DNA from: Strongylocentrotus droebachiensis
Lineage: Eukaryota; Echinodermata; Echinoidea; Camarodonta; Strongylocentrotidae
DNA length: 64,000 nt
Assembly: GCA_035222895.1 (NCBI GenBank)
Contig: JAVYIG010007206.1
Span: 1-64,000, forward strand
Reading direction: 5' to 3'
Positions 42,701 to 48,719 of this stretch are shown here, one piece after another (the first letter of the stretch is position 1; each line of letters starts with the position of its first letter). The notes beneath the pieces are model-generated. The model did no database searches, was not told the DNA's origin, and saw only the letters and a program-made list of their open reading frames with translations. Both the position numbers and the translations under genes were made by a program.

Positions 42701-45565
42701 TTCACAATGCAATCGCATTACCAGTACTAAAGTTTAGCTTTAATAATTACTAATTTTCACACCTACATATCACGTATTCACAGCTTAGATTAGTAATCAG
42801 CTGGAGCCACGTGATCATAACCAATACATTTATGGTAACTTTGAAACCATTTAAAGAGGTGTGTAAGACACCTCATAATTACTAATTTAATATAACCAGA
42901 GATTCACGGACAGAATAATAAGACGATTAGCCGGTGTAAGTAACGTGATTATTACCATCAACCTTGGATAACCTGTGAAACCAATCGATAAAGGTGCTTA
43001 TAAGACCAAATAATTACGTATTTATCGCCACCATCGGTTAACGGACAAAAAACTCGTTGCTTGGTCAAGTGGTTATTTGGTCATAAACACTTGATTTACA
43101 GAGGTAAGTGGAATCACGTTACTCCAGTCGCGTGATAAACTGGTGGTTTTTAGGTTAGATGAAAACGTGAACAGGAGTACCTTTTTTGTTTAAATGAAGG
43201 CACGTGTCGATAACGTTTAAATCTAGTTCAAAAGGCACTATACTTTAAAATCACTTAAAATACACTCCCAAAAGAGGTTACTTTTTAGTGTTTTGTTTAT
43301 TGGGATTTAGAATGTTCATTAATATTTAATGTGCTGTCAAATTACGAGCACACATAATATATATATTTATACTTTGTTATTTCTGAATAAGGAATCAAAC
43401 ATTTAAAACCACATTTCCCCTGGAAGGGTAGAGGAAGGCCTTTTTATCATAATAATTCATTATTTCCCCGGCATCATGGCGGAATGAGGTAGCAAATGCT
43501 CTCTTAATTCCTGTTACATGTGATTAGTGATTATGTTAAATTATACTTTATGCAATTAAAGGGACAATTGAGTTTTGGTATAGAGGGCTCTACACAAAAT
43601 AATTTTTTGTGACAAAATGACAAAACGATCTTTGTTTGGTCAAAATTGGTTCACTGAGAGACAGCTGAAATATCCATAAATATAACCATTTCTAAGTATT
43701 GTGGGGCCCCACAAATATTCGATACTTTGAACCAGCCGTTGAAAGACAAAAAATTCTTACACCTCTCAAACAGATGTTTTTTAATAGTTGTTGATGATCC
43801 TTCTATTAAATCATTATTTTAACGAAACATAACATGCACAATTTTATTTCCAAAAATGGATGAAACCAATGACTTTTTAGAGAATGCCCTCATGTGGTTT
43901 AACGGCTCTTTGTAATTGTTAGCAGGCTTATTACTGAGTCGTTCGTAATTTTGGTTTACCTTTCGAGCATATAGCTCCGTTTAGTCTCATGACAACGCCC
44001 CCTATCGTCAGAGTTCAGCAGCAACATGTTAGCCGATGGACTTTTACCCAACAAAATCGTTAAAAATTCATTTTTTTTTTACGAAAAGCACATCCACCCC
44101 GACGTACGTTGACACTAGCTCTTTCATTGGAACCCTCATGTCCCATTGACTTTTGAAAGTTCACCCACCGTAATTTGATCAAAATAGGTCGTCAGCTCGC
44201 AATTGTTGCATCTGTGTTATAACACAGATGCAACAAGTCGAACTTTGGAAGCAATTTGCCTCGCAATTGTAAAGTTATAGGTCAAGCACACGAAGGATAA
44301 CAAGCATGAATTATCATAGATCGGTTCTGATGGGTTCATTATGTCCATTTCAACCAACCCCCTACCGTAATTTTTCCATTTAGTGTAGGCAAACATTTTG
44401 CCGAGGTAAGCAAAAACATGAATATTCATGAACGCCATGGACTATTCGATTATTTACAGAGGGGTGCAATTGTGCACCACATCAAACTCCCCTACTTTCA
44501 GTCAAGTATTTAATTGTATTATGTAGTTTGATAGGTTCATTTTACTAACTGTTTAATTATCAGATATCAATGATGGTTTAAAGATATGGAAAAGGTTCTT
44601 GTATTTTATATTTAGCAAAGCAATCTCACATACAAAATCACTATCAAGTGTCGTCTGATCCGCCGATTGCCGTCTGCTTTATACGTTCAAGGCACATTTA
44701 TCGATGGACTGTGAAGTAGACAGTTTACTCGTCATTGTAGATTTATGATAAGCCATCATTCATTTATTAGTCTTTAACTGGTGACACACATACAATTATC
44801 ACACACATGAACACTCTCACTTCCCCTCCCCAACACACCATTTCCGCACACTCGGTTCACACATCATACCCAATGGCATATACACCCTGCAACATAGTGG
44901 AACATTCTAGACGTCGAACTAGCTACGTTGGGGCTGGCATTAGTCCAGCGAGCGAAAATGAGACAAACGGAGCAATATGCATGTTGCAGTTATAACTATT
45001 ACTAGTTTGTAATGTAATGGTGCAGGTTTTGGTTACTCAAATTCAGTTTGACCAAAGGTGTACTCTCTATACCAAACTGAACTATCCATTTAACTTTGTA
45101 ATTGTGATTGAGTGATTGCCGAACAAATACAAATAATTATGATGATGATAATGATAATAATGATAATAATAACAACAATAATGCTAATAATAATAATAAC
45201 AATAAAAGAAGATTTTTTGTCATACTATTGTATATGAACGATTGTCAATTATTCATTGTATAATCACTTTTGGAAAATGTATCATACTTAATCAAAGAAA
45301 ATTGTACTTTTTCTTCTCAAATATTTGTCAAATACGTCGACGGTATAATGGTAGCCACTTTTAGTGTAACATACGAACGCACACATGAAAAGACGATGAT
45401 TTTATTTTAATCCAGGTTGTGTTCCACTGATCAACCAATTCTACATGCTTTTAGTCAACTTAACCAAACTTAAAATAACGATCATTTAAGTTACTCACGC
45501 GTTTGACAAAACGGAAGTAAAAATATCATAACACAGGGCCACGAAATAAATCGTTCACGAACCAT
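12284..45565 (-). CDS. Adhesion G-protein-coupled receptor gene (whole gene, 15 usable exons)
   Basis: A cell-surface receptor of the adhesion (class B2) family. The model joins exons at 45499-45565, 39063-39194, 36010-36132, 32868-32990, 31298-31420, 27867-27913, 25375-25542, 22114-22274, 20668-20846, 19958-20187, 19312-19476, 18039-18148, 16807-17069, 15281-15347 and 12284-12821. These sum to 2496 nt, one open frame of 831 residues. Domain order: signal peptide (1-22), Cys-containing Ser/Thr-rich stalk repeats (about 23-190), GAIN domain (about 195-500) ending in a GPS with the HL/T cleavage site (near 499/500), a tethered-agonist start 'TSFAVLL', seven membrane segments, and a ~75-residue cytoplasmic tail. 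In the family, autoproteolysis at the GPS leaves two associated fragments and the freed stub activates the 7TM part. The ligand is unknown. Two further stalk-exon copies (37520-37643, 34437-34560) are damaged and left out. Every intron has GT-AG ends. The 7TM and GPS identification is firm; the 5' exon and stalk composition are predictions. Confidence 0.9.
13596..14097. mobile_element. Foldback element with ~100-bp arms
   Basis: The left arm (13596-13692) begins TAGTAGGGTGATCACACT, contains a CA microsatellite, and runs to TTGGTAAAAAATAGCAATTT. The right arm (13990-14097) is its inverted copy, with the matching TG repeat. The ~300-bp loop contains a splice-flanked, exon-like segment on the minus strand (see 13769-13835). 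Confidence 0.85.
13769..13835 (-). other. Exon-like segment in the loop of a foldback element
   Basis: Flanked by TTTTCAG on one side and GTAAGA on the other. One frame reads 'CVTWPADRPLTVILRGEN', which looks like real extracellular protein. The exon cannot belong to the adhesion GPCR model: it falls between TM4 and TM5 and does not fit the phase there. It may be a captured gene fragment or chance. The family is not recognised. Confidence 0.3.
15281..15347 (-). CDS. Adhesion GPCR exon: TM4 and start of extracellular loop 2
   Basis: A 67-nt exon, AAATACAG | ... | GTAAGA. Entered in phase 1 it reads 'GIPLMVVIATVASKWTAY' then 'QNSE' and exits in phase 2, exactly as the neighbouring exons require. 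The joined sequence gives 'LVGWG-IPLMVV' at TM4 and '...SEY-CFLLPGP' in loop 2. The Cys there is the expected disulfide partner of the TM3 Cys. Confidence 0.92.
16807..17069 (-). CDS. Adhesion GPCR exon: TM2, TM3 and start of TM4
   Basis: Acceptor TTCTTCCCACAG, donor GTGGGT. It reads 'KLRGKRPQQIIVNLCFALL' (TM2), 'WRIGCTVVAILLHYFCLAS' (TM3, with the conserved Cys), 'LAWMGVEAFSMYMSFVRV' and 'LLKCCLVGWG' (TM4 start). These match the class's 'R..R..I..NL', 'W...E' and 'GWG' signatures. Enters in phase 2 and leaves in phase 1. Confidence 0.96.
17700..17905 (+). mobile_element. tRNA-derived SINE in a receptor intron
   Basis: A degenerate tRNA-like head has a box A (TGGCTCGGTGATAG, 17710-17723) and a decayed box B (GGCTTCTAAACC, 17752-17763). 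A body with GTTAGTCCCTCGGAAAGGAC and AAAGCCGTCGGTCCCC follows. Such heads act as internal RNA polymerase III promoters. Confidence 0.75.
18039..18148 (-). CDS. Adhesion GPCR exon: TM1
   Basis: Acceptor TTTTCAG, donor GTAAGC. It reads 'DIKGSLKSQVIDLISRIG' then 'CIASIVCLSLTIIILLGF', matching the family's 'IS.IGC..S' start of TM1. Enters in phase 0 from the GPS exon and ends AG, completed by A of the TM2 exon to Arg. Confidence 0.95.
18636..19028. mobile_element. 390-bp MITE with TTAA target site (family A)
   Basis: The termini AGATAAACTTTAGTACTGG and CCAGTACT-like/GGAGTTTATCT are inverted and flanked on both sides by TTAA. Sister copies lie at 24004-24397, 26163-27478 and 42353-42742. TTAA targets are used by piggyBac and Kolobok transposases. 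Non-coding. Confidence 0.8.
19312..19476 (-). CDS. Adhesion GPCR exon: GPS autoproteolysis site
   Basis: It reads 'SLAEKYNDTNLPARCVYWD' then 'ITLEEWSDEGCKIDNT', 'FTDMVACRCYHLTSFAVLL'. This is a textbook GPS: CVYWD, a Trp-Ser pair, four Cys in the C...C...C.C pattern, and His-Leu|Thr cleavage, followed by the tethered agonist TSFAVLL. All catalytic and structural residues are present, so cleavage is expected. The acceptor at ATTAG (477/478) is inferred from phase. Donor GTATAA. Confidence 0.95.
19958..20187 (-). CDS. Adhesion GPCR exon: GAIN subdomain B
   Basis: Acceptor AACTTTAG, donor GTATAT. It contains 'AISVSVFLVNSPKLFQGD', a Ser-rich linker (SSSSTPSSGDKQNQQ), and 'VVASPILTVTIEGTDIKD', 'LPDNESITFVFPVNQ'. 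This is the beta-strand order of a GAIN domain just before the GPS. Phase 1 in, phase 0 out. The Ser/Gln-rich insert is an extended loop. Confidence 0.9.
20668..20846 (-). CDS. Adhesion GPCR exon: GAIN domain middle
   Basis: Acceptor TACATACAG, donor GTCTGT. It reads 'GSNIILAAVKVDRTSFP', ... 'DVASVTLPSAILSLVP'. The 'N..LA..KVD...F' and 'V.LP..L' patterns are GAIN hallmarks. The first T completes a Ser codon from the exon before, and the last G starts an Asp codon in the exon after. Confidence 0.9.
21491..21862. mobile_element. CAGTGGCGGATCYAG-type TIR element in an intron
   Basis: Begins CAGTGGCGGATCTAGG and ends with the inverted GGATCCGCCCC. Inside, a ~110-bp unit ending 'GAGCGAATTATCGGCCGGC' (or GAACG...) occurs twice and is separated by a poly-C run. 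Same terminal family as the elements at 51436, 60202 and 61392. Confidence 0.7.
22114..22274 (-). CDS. Adhesion GPCR exon: GAIN subdomain A
   Basis: Acceptor TTTCTAATAG, donor GTATGA. It reads 'VSVNVIGVVDNILNIPES', ... 'VSNEILNTISTLTKLIQK'. The 'V..VVDNIL' helix is typical of GAIN subdomain A. Phase 0 in, phase 2 out. Confidence 0.88.
22748..23437. mobile_element. hAT-like MITE (CAGCGTTTCTCAACC terminus)
   Basis: The left end CAGCGTTTCTCAACC and right end ...GAAACGCTG resemble hAT elements. The flanking 8 bp (TTCTACAT / TACTAGAT) agree at 6 of 8 positions, consistent with an old 8-bp target duplication. Confidence 0.65.
23640..23880. repeat. Poly-C/poly-G bounded repeat fragment
   Basis: A poly-C run, then CACTCCGTGATCGGAGGGAT and ACCATGCGTGTTACCAAAATGTCCGG, and a poly-G run at the other end. 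The same words occur inverted at 39465-39530, so this is a dispersed element bounded by homopolymers. Non-coding. Confidence 0.5.
24004..24397. mobile_element. 390-bp TTAA MITE (family A), second copy
   Basis: Starts after TTAA with AGAGAAGGCTGAGTTCTGG and ends ...AGAACTCAACTCTATCT. The interior matches the copy at 18636. The right TTAA has decayed to GTAA. Confidence 0.7.
25375..25542 (-). CDS. Adhesion GPCR exon: start of GAIN domain
   Basis: Acceptor CATTTAG, donor GTAAGA. It reads 'TNITMDNIEVISDELANV', ... 'SIVGFASEQNLTEDVIVQ', a helical segment that enters the GAIN fold. Contains two N-glycosylation sequons (NIT, NLT). Phase 0 on both sides. Confidence 0.85.
25945..26062 (+). mobile_element. 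SINE tail fragment
   Basis: GAATCCAATGACCGGAGTG, then AAAGCGCTTCGCA and a (TAT)n microsatellite. Related to the tails at 39541-39726 and 63385-63476. Confidence 0.55.
26163..27478. mobile_element. Family A TTAA MITE split by another MITE
   Basis: The left part (26163-26532) and right part (27459-27478) together form one family A copy, TTAA on both sides. The middle is the element at 26533-27458, which therefore came later. Confidence 0.75.
26533..27458. mobile_element. CTGGGGGTGATTCACTAAC-type TIR element
   Basis: Ends are CTGGGGGTGATTCACTAAC and GTTAGTGAATCACCCCCCAG. Subterminal regions hold inverted GCGATTTAATC/AAGAGCGAT-like motifs. No coding sequence. Inserted in a family A MITE. Confidence 0.8.
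27710..27798. repeat. TA and GA microsatellite
   Basis: A (TA)n tract passes into a (GA)n tract with few interruptions, inside an intron close to the exon at 27867. Confidence 0.9.
27867..27913 (-). CDS. Adhesion GPCR exon: stalk to GAIN junction
   Basis: A 47-nt exon, TTTTCTTTTCAG | ... | GTAAGT. It reads 'TTHSPIKEEVNKIVN'. Phase 1 in (accepts the stalk exons), phase 0 out. Small, but both splice sites are strong and the phase fits both neighbours. Confidence 0.82.
28623..29194. mobile_element. Mariner-like MITE (CAGTGCGTCCCAG terminus)
   Basis: The 572-bp element is flanked by TA. The ends CAGTGCGTCCCAGAAAAAAC and ...TTTTTTTCTGGGACGCACTG are inverted. A second inverted pair lies inside (TGGCTGCCTGCCGTAGCAA and its complement near 28712 and 28826). 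Open frames on both strands are products of this palindrome. Confidence 0.85.
29935..30245 (-). mobile_element. CR1/L2/jockey-type LINE 3' end
   Basis: On the minus strand, 'VGEQTFAHAGPSLWNTLPQW' and 'LKNNLKK' match the C-terminal 'GERSFA.AGP.LWN.LP' stretch of these elements. The 3' region that follows contains CAAGCTGCGCCTTGAGCATT and GGATTTGGCGCAATACAAAT, typical of the same group. Truncated at the 5' side. Confidence 0.8.
31298..31420 (-). CDS. Adhesion GPCR stalk exon, copy 1
   Basis: 123 nt, phase 1 on both sides, acceptor TTTATTTAG, donor GTAAGC. It reads 'DCQYDSFTPLDCTQGPTT', 'QEDTTQGISSTLSP', 'ISTTISSL'. Two Cys nine residues apart could close a small loop, followed by a Thr/Ser-rich, probably O-glycosylated spacer. 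It splices to the exon at 27867 (Val at the junction). The repeat is not a domain I recognise. Confidence 0.8.
   Translation of the reverse strand, partial: SIVNMIHLPPWIVLKAQQHRKTLLKGSHLLYLRYLQLSAL
31500..32360 (+). pseudogene. LINE fragment in array unit 1 (zinc-knuckle end)
   Basis: Two open segments (31557-31907, 31947-32195) encode an L1/Tx1-like C-terminus: 'YWEYYLNLPFSFNWQKVF', 'NRIKQVNFKVLHNIFPSKH', then after one stop 'CDTCKETETTSHVLLKC'. No RT core is present. Same family as the remnant near 3.3-4.5 kb. It sits antisense in the receptor intron and was copied along with the exon. Confidence 0.85.
32868..32990 (-). CDS. Adhesion GPCR stalk exon, copy 2
   Basis: 123 nt, intact, phase 1-1. 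It reads 'DCQYDSFSSLDCTEDQTS', 'QEDTTQGILSTLSP', 'ISTTINSL'. Acceptor GTTTAATAG, donor GTAAAC. Both Cys are kept; several spacer residues differ from copy 1. Confidence 0.75.
   Translation of the reverse strand, partial: SIVNMIRFPPWIVLKTKHHRKTLLKGSYLLYLRYLQLSTL
33100..33930 (+). pseudogene. LINE fragment in array unit 2
   Basis: Same fragment as in unit 1, with additional stops. The last open part (33516-33848) begins in the 'LLKCNKVRVLGEIIENLYF' region. Confidence 0.85.
34437..34560 (-). pseudogene. Damaged stalk exon, copy 3 (1-bp insertion)
   Basis: 124 nt instead of 123. An extra base after the Leu codon (TTG TAT TTG instead of TTG GAT TGT) destroys the second Cys and shifts the frame. 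Splice sites are intact. If included it would shift everything downstream, so it is either skipped or the allele is broken. Confidence 0.75.
34660..35500 (+). pseudogene. LINE fragment in array unit 3
   Basis: Nearly identical to the unit 2 fragment. The open part at 35087-35344 is the same 'CNKVRVLGEIIENLYFNYF' segment. Confidence 0.85.
36010..36132 (-). CDS. Adhesion GPCR stalk exon, copy 4
   Basis: 123 nt, intact, phase 1-1. It reads 'DCQYDSFSSLDCTQGPTT', 'QEDTTQGISSTLSP', 'VSTIISSL'. Acceptor ATTTATTTAG, donor GTAAGC. Confidence 0.77.
   Translation of the reverse strand, partial: SIVNMIHFPPWIVLKAQQHRKTLLKGSHLLYLRYLQLSAL
36230..37078 (+). pseudogene. LINE fragment in array unit 4 with internal duplication
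   Basis: Same family as the other units. An ~88-bp segment (TGATAAACTTCATGTTAATT onward) is duplicated in tandem at about 36796-36884 and 36885-36973. The unit's right end is shortened: the sequence jumps at about 37079 directly to the ATGTAAACCTTTCGACAACC flank. Confidence 0.85.
37520..37643 (-). pseudogene. Damaged stalk exon, copy 5 (1-bp insertion and stop)
   Basis: 124 nt. It has the same insertion as copy 3, here creating TTG TAA, an in-frame stop after 'DCQYDSFTSL'. Copies 3 and 5 also share spacer substitutions, so both descend from one mutated unit. Including this exon would end the protein in the stalk, giving a short secreted fragment. Confidence 0.78.
37740..38560 (+). pseudogene. 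LINE fragment in array unit 5
   Basis: Same fragment, with the open part at 38170-38466. A stretch present in the other units is missing near 38322-38332. Confidence 0.85.
39063..39194 (-). CDS. Adhesion GPCR stalk exon, copy 6 (most 5', divergent start)
   Basis: 132 nt, phase 1-1, acceptor CGTTTTCATAG, donor GTAAGC. It starts 'DIECQDYESFASLGCTEG' and then follows the common 'TTQEDTTQGISSTLSP' spacer. Its 5' part and upstream flank are unlike the other copies, so it is probably the ancestral first stalk exon, with the array grown behind it. It joins the signal-peptide exon in phase 1. Confidence 0.78.
39365..39442. repeat. 15-bp minisatellite, five units
   Basis: GTCAGAGGTAAAAAT is repeated about five times with one substitution (AAAATT). 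Next to it is TTACCGGACATTTTGGGAAC, shared in inverted form with 23700-23730, and a poly-G run at about 39511-39526. Confidence 0.9.
39541..39726 (+). mobile_element. tRNA-derived SINE
   Basis: Box B GGTTCGAATCC at 39562-39572, body with GATATTCCGATGACCGGG, then AATGCGCTTAGAGGCGAGTT and GTATTAAGCGCTATATAAAC before an AT-rich tail. The end resembles the 3' end of CR1/L2-type LINEs such as 29935-30245. Confidence 0.75.
39735..40122. mobile_element. Foldback element with one duplicated arm
   Basis: The left arm (39735-39850) starts CACTATGAACATGACGGACA. The right side carries the inverted arm twice in tandem (120-bp copies at about 39876-39995 and 39996-40115) and ends CATAGTG. AGG flanks both ends, a possible 3-bp target duplication. 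Confidence 0.8.
40123..40569. other. No gene recognised
   Basis: Intronic AT-rich sequence between two palindromic elements. No exon or repeat boundary was found. Confidence 0.4.
40570..40727. mobile_element. Palindromic MITE, first copy
   Basis: GGCCCGAATTCACAAA at the left and TTTGTGAATTCGGGCC at the right enclose inverted GAGGTTAGTCGACAAACCTC-like arms around CAAGGTTTGTCTGAACCTTG. Almost the whole 158 bp can fold into one hairpin. Confidence 0.85.
40834..40992. mobile_element. Palindromic MITE, second copy
   Basis: Same termini (GCCCGAATTCACAAAGGAGG ... GTGAATTCGGGCC) and the same internal GTCATATGACGCGTTTT motif as the copy at 40570, 107 bp away. Confidence 0.85.
40993..42000. other. 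1 kb without a recognised gene
   Basis: First intron of the receptor gene. GC rises near 40995-41120 (GTGCACAACGCGGAGAAATG). No exon, RNA gene or repeat was identified. Confidence 0.4.
42001..43050. repeat. Satellite-like tandem repeat, ~134-bp unit
   Basis: Units begin with GTTTGAGTCACGAGATCATC-type sequence and contain GGCAACTTTGACGACCATTT, TTTTAAGACACCTAATAATG and ATTCACAGCTTAGATTAGTA. Copies start near 42008, 42142 and 42278, then continue after a MITE at about 42800, diverging towards 43050. Confidence 0.8.
42353..42742. mobile_element. 390-bp TTAA MITE (family A) inside the satellite
   Basis: Flanked by TTAA on both sides. Removing it with one TTAA restores the repeat sequence CACTTAATAATTAC found in neighbouring units. 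That establishes both the target duplication and the order of events. Confidence 0.9.
43560..45089. mobile_element. 1.5-kb TTAA-flanked TIR element
   Basis: The ends AGGGACAATTGAGTTTTGGT(ATAGAG) and (CTCTATA)CCAAACTGAACTATCCAT are inverted and flanked by TTAA (43556-43559, 45090-45093). The interior contains TCTTTGTTTGGTCAAAATTG, also found near 57790. No transposase reading frame was seen, so it is non-autonomous. Confidence 0.8.
45130..45215. repeat. ATG/ATA-rich microsatellite
   Basis: Imperfect GATAAT/AATAAT/AACAAT repeats beside the end of the TTAA element. Non-coding. Confidence 0.8.
45499..45565 (-). CDS. Adhesion GPCR first coding exon: signal peptide
   Basis: From an ATG in a favourable context (AAGATGG) it encodes 22 residues beginning 'MVRERFISWPCVMIF' and ending 'FCQT', a basic n-region followed by a hydrophobic core. 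The donor is a consensus GTGAGT, leaving phase 1, which matches the first stalk exon at 39194. The 6.3-kb intron that follows is long, and the link rests on phase, signal-peptide character and the absence of a better candidate. Confidence 0.62.
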
Positions 45566-46082
45566 CTTCCTTTTCCACGTCCAGATATCCTCTGTACAGA
45601 CTGACACTGATGATGTTGAGAATGAGAGAATTTAATGACACAGCCACTGGTTTCGAGACAATGATGGATTGGTGTCACAGTGGAATAAGTCAAGGTGGTA
45701 CACACACGTACGCCCATATAAATATGAGGATTTAGTTACAACTATACGTACACGCATTTCCAAGTAAACGTATTTTTGTATGAATAAGACAGCGATCAAG
45801 GAAGAAATCACCCTGATATCTTTCCTATTATTAGTGTAGGCAAAGTTCACAACTTAAGGAGTTTGTCAGCAAAGATTAGAATTTTAGCCTCTCTCTTTGA
45901 AAACAATATTCGATTTACAAGATTAATGTCCAAACCATTGCCGACTTTTGAAATAAGTTTAAATAATTTGTTTTCCCGTACGTTAATCGTTTGTATCAGG
46001 ACACAAGAGGGTTTTTTTCTAGGGGGGCGGGCGAAGGGGTTGAGCCCCCCCCCCCCCCAAAAAAAAAAAAAAAAAAAAAAAA

Positions 46083-46124
<42 letters not shown>

Positions 46125-46740
46125 TAAATAAATAAATAAACAAAATCGTGAAATTCAGAAAATGAATGCGTAACTCGCTAGCGGCTAATGATTATTGTTT
46201 TCTTATATATATATCTCATATCTTTCCCGATTCAAATGATATCATGTTTGAGGAATATGAGCTGATGAAAAGCTAAGCCAAGGGGGCCGTTTCATAAAAC
46301 TTGTTATCTATAACAACTGCTAAATGTCTATGACAAATTTGCTCTCAGCCAATCAGATGCCATGATTTCAGTAGCTTATACTTGTAATTGTTATTGATAT
46401 CAAGTTTTATGAAACAGGGTCCAGGTATTCCAGGATGCCCATCGGAAGGAGGAAGATGAAAAAGACCTTTAGAGGGATTTCCTGTTTATACTAAGACTAT
46501 TTTTAATCCTAAAACATTGGGATACATCCTGTTATCGTTGTTATGATTGGTTCATATACACTGTTGCCCATAAAGTCGGAATAATTTGTTTACCTCTTTT
46601 CGTGAAATATTGTGACAATATGATTTATTATTGATAGTCTTGTATACGCTGTTGTTCAGTACCGTGGTTGGTGTCTTATCAGAATCAGTAAAGCAAGTTG
46701 TGTTATGGAATATGCTGTAAGCAGATGTCTTAGTATTTGA
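45566..46740. other. Probable 5' flank of the receptor, no other gene seen
   Basis: Should contain the 5' UTR and promoter of the minus-strand receptor, but no TATA box or initiator can be assigned. At 46020-46125 a G-run, C-run, A-run and (TAA)n follow each other, resembling a retroposon tail. At 46290-46430 GGGCCGTTTCATAAAACTTG and AAGTTTTATGAAACAGGGTC are inverted, a probable ~150-bp MITE. Confidence 0.5.
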
Positions 46741-46744
46741 AGAC

Positions 46745-47665
46745 CGAATCAATGTTGTAAATGGAGAGGGGTTTCACCAACGGGAAGAATGTATTTGAGT
46801 GCAAAGGCCTGGAAATCAATCTGGGAAAGGCGGATGCGATGGAAGCAAGTGGTGGCAACATCAACAAAAGAAAACAAAGTAGATCCTTATAGTGTCAGAT
46901 GCACGGTGGGTTAATGTGAGATGTGTTGAAATAAAGGAAATTACCAACAGAGTGCCTGGGAGTTTTGAGAGCAAGAAATGCAAAGAGATGAGTAATGTAC
47001 TGGTGGATGAGCAAGGGGTTGTATATGGTATTATGGTGAGAAGGTTGAATGGTTTTTATATCTTTTAGATACAATCAACAGTAGGGGTGGATGTGAGATT
47101 GCAGTGACAAGTAGATACAGCTTCGGTAGGATGAAACTTAATGAGCTGAGCTTGACCATAGCTGGTAGAAGGTTTAAAGGCGAATTCTATAACACTGATG
47201 TTAGAACAGCGATGGTATATGTTTCAGAAACCAGGAATGTCAAAACAGTAGAAGGTATCTTGAAGAAAACAGAGAGAGCCATTAAAGGGAAATGAGCGGT
47301 GTGAAACTGTCAGATAGAAAGAACACAAGTTAGCTCATGGAAATGGTTGGTCAGGAAGAAACTGTGATGGAATTGGTAAAGAGAAGTTGATTAAGATGGA
47401 TGGGTCATGTGTTGACAAGGGAAGATGATGAACTGTAAAAACAGTTTTTGATCTGAAAGTGAATGGCATAATAGGAAAAGAAAGACCAAATATTTCATAG
47501 AAAGATATGGTGAAGAGATAAAGCAGTAGGGTTGGGCTGACCATTTATCTACATGGTCTAACCGAGGAGGATGCTTTAGGCAATACGAAGTGGAGGGAGG
47601 GAGCTCATAATGCGCAAAAGTCAGTAACCCTTCCTAAGAGGGAAATTACTTGTATCGGTGATGAT
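46745..47665 (+). pseudogene. Third LINE remnant, RT C-terminal part
   Basis: Broken frames on the plus strand match a LINE type common in marine animals: 'CKGLEINLGK' near 46805, 'GGCEIAVTSRYSFGRMKLNE' at 47090-47150, 'MVYVSETRNVKTVE' near 47215, 'HVLTREDDEL' near 47405 and 'GLTEEDALGNTKWREGAHNA' near 47560 (frame-shifted). Many stops; dead. Confidence 0.75.
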
Positions 47666-47740
47666 AATGATGATCTTGATGATGATGATGATGATGGTGG
47701 TGGTGATGAAAATAATGATGATGATTATGATGTGATAAGG
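47660..47740. repeat. GAT/GGT microsatellite
   Basis: (GATGAT)n with GGTGGT interruptions directly after the LINE remnant; probably its tail. Confidence 0.85.
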
Positions 47741-48719
47741 TAAATAAGCTCCCATAACTTTATTGATCAATCTTTATTAATCAAATATTGTCGCATCGTT
47801 AGTGATCACTTATTGCCACAATCAGTTCACAAAAAGAGATACATAAATTGACCAACTTTATAGGCAACAGTATATGTTGAAAAAACCAACACAAGATGTC
47901 ATGTCATGTCATGTCAATTGCACGATTTATTTATTTATACGATATTCTTATCAAGTCTGTACACTCCTTTTGCTATACGACAATTCTTTTAACGAATGTT
48001 TTTTACATTTTCTGCAGTTTCAAACTGATCGGATCAGGATATCTAGAAATATGAAAGGCTTTACATTAATGATCAGAAAAAATGCACTAACCCTGGTACG
48101 TTATGGGTGTTTGTTTGTATGTTTGTCTTCTTTTTATGTAGACAGAATGTTTAATTTTTTGAAATATCAATTGTTGGGTTTCTCTCTCCCCCATCACTCT
48201 ATCTTAACTTCCTTTTGGTACACTGAGGATTTAAAGTTCACATGTGATATGAACGAGCTATTTCTTACATTAACTCGTGGCATAATGTAACAGCAGTATA
48301 CCTGTTTTTATATCACATACACCAAAGTCCACTGCTAAAGTCTTAAAAGAACATCCTGTCACATGCATGTTGCAGGATGTTCTTGTCAGACTTGTAGCAA
48401 TGGACTTTGATGTGTGTGATATCTAAACAGATTTCGTTAGCCAGTTATATTGATGGATGGTTTCAAAACAGCATATCATATTCAGCGGAAATCCTGAAGA
48501 TCATACAAACATCCGACATGTAAATGAATACATAAAAACGACCGCAACTACTTACGAAAATTCAACCTAAAGTTATTTCAATACCCTTCTGTGTCAACTA
48601 TTGAAATGTGCGATCATAACTGTAACGGATTACGTGATCGAAAGTAACCTCTACAGGATATACAATAGGGTATTGAAATTGCCATTGATATCATTATTGG
48701 AAGGTAGTTGTGATATATA
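47741..48719. other. About 1 kb without a recognised gene
   Basis: Contains an inverted pair around 48320-48420 (CACCAAAGTCCACTGCTAAA / AGCAATGGACTTTGATGTGT), a ~115-bp hairpin with AACATCCTGTCACATGCATG / CATGTTGCAGGATGTTCTTG, probably a small MITE. No coding segment. Confidence 0.5.

Noticed and set aside
45847..46143. Frame with a poly-Tyr/poly-Phe run
   Set aside because: Translation of A-run and (TAA)n microsatellite.
47874..48290. 138-residue open frame with hydrophobic stretches
   Set aside because: No motif, no splice or promoter context, composition typical of AT-rich non-coding DNA.
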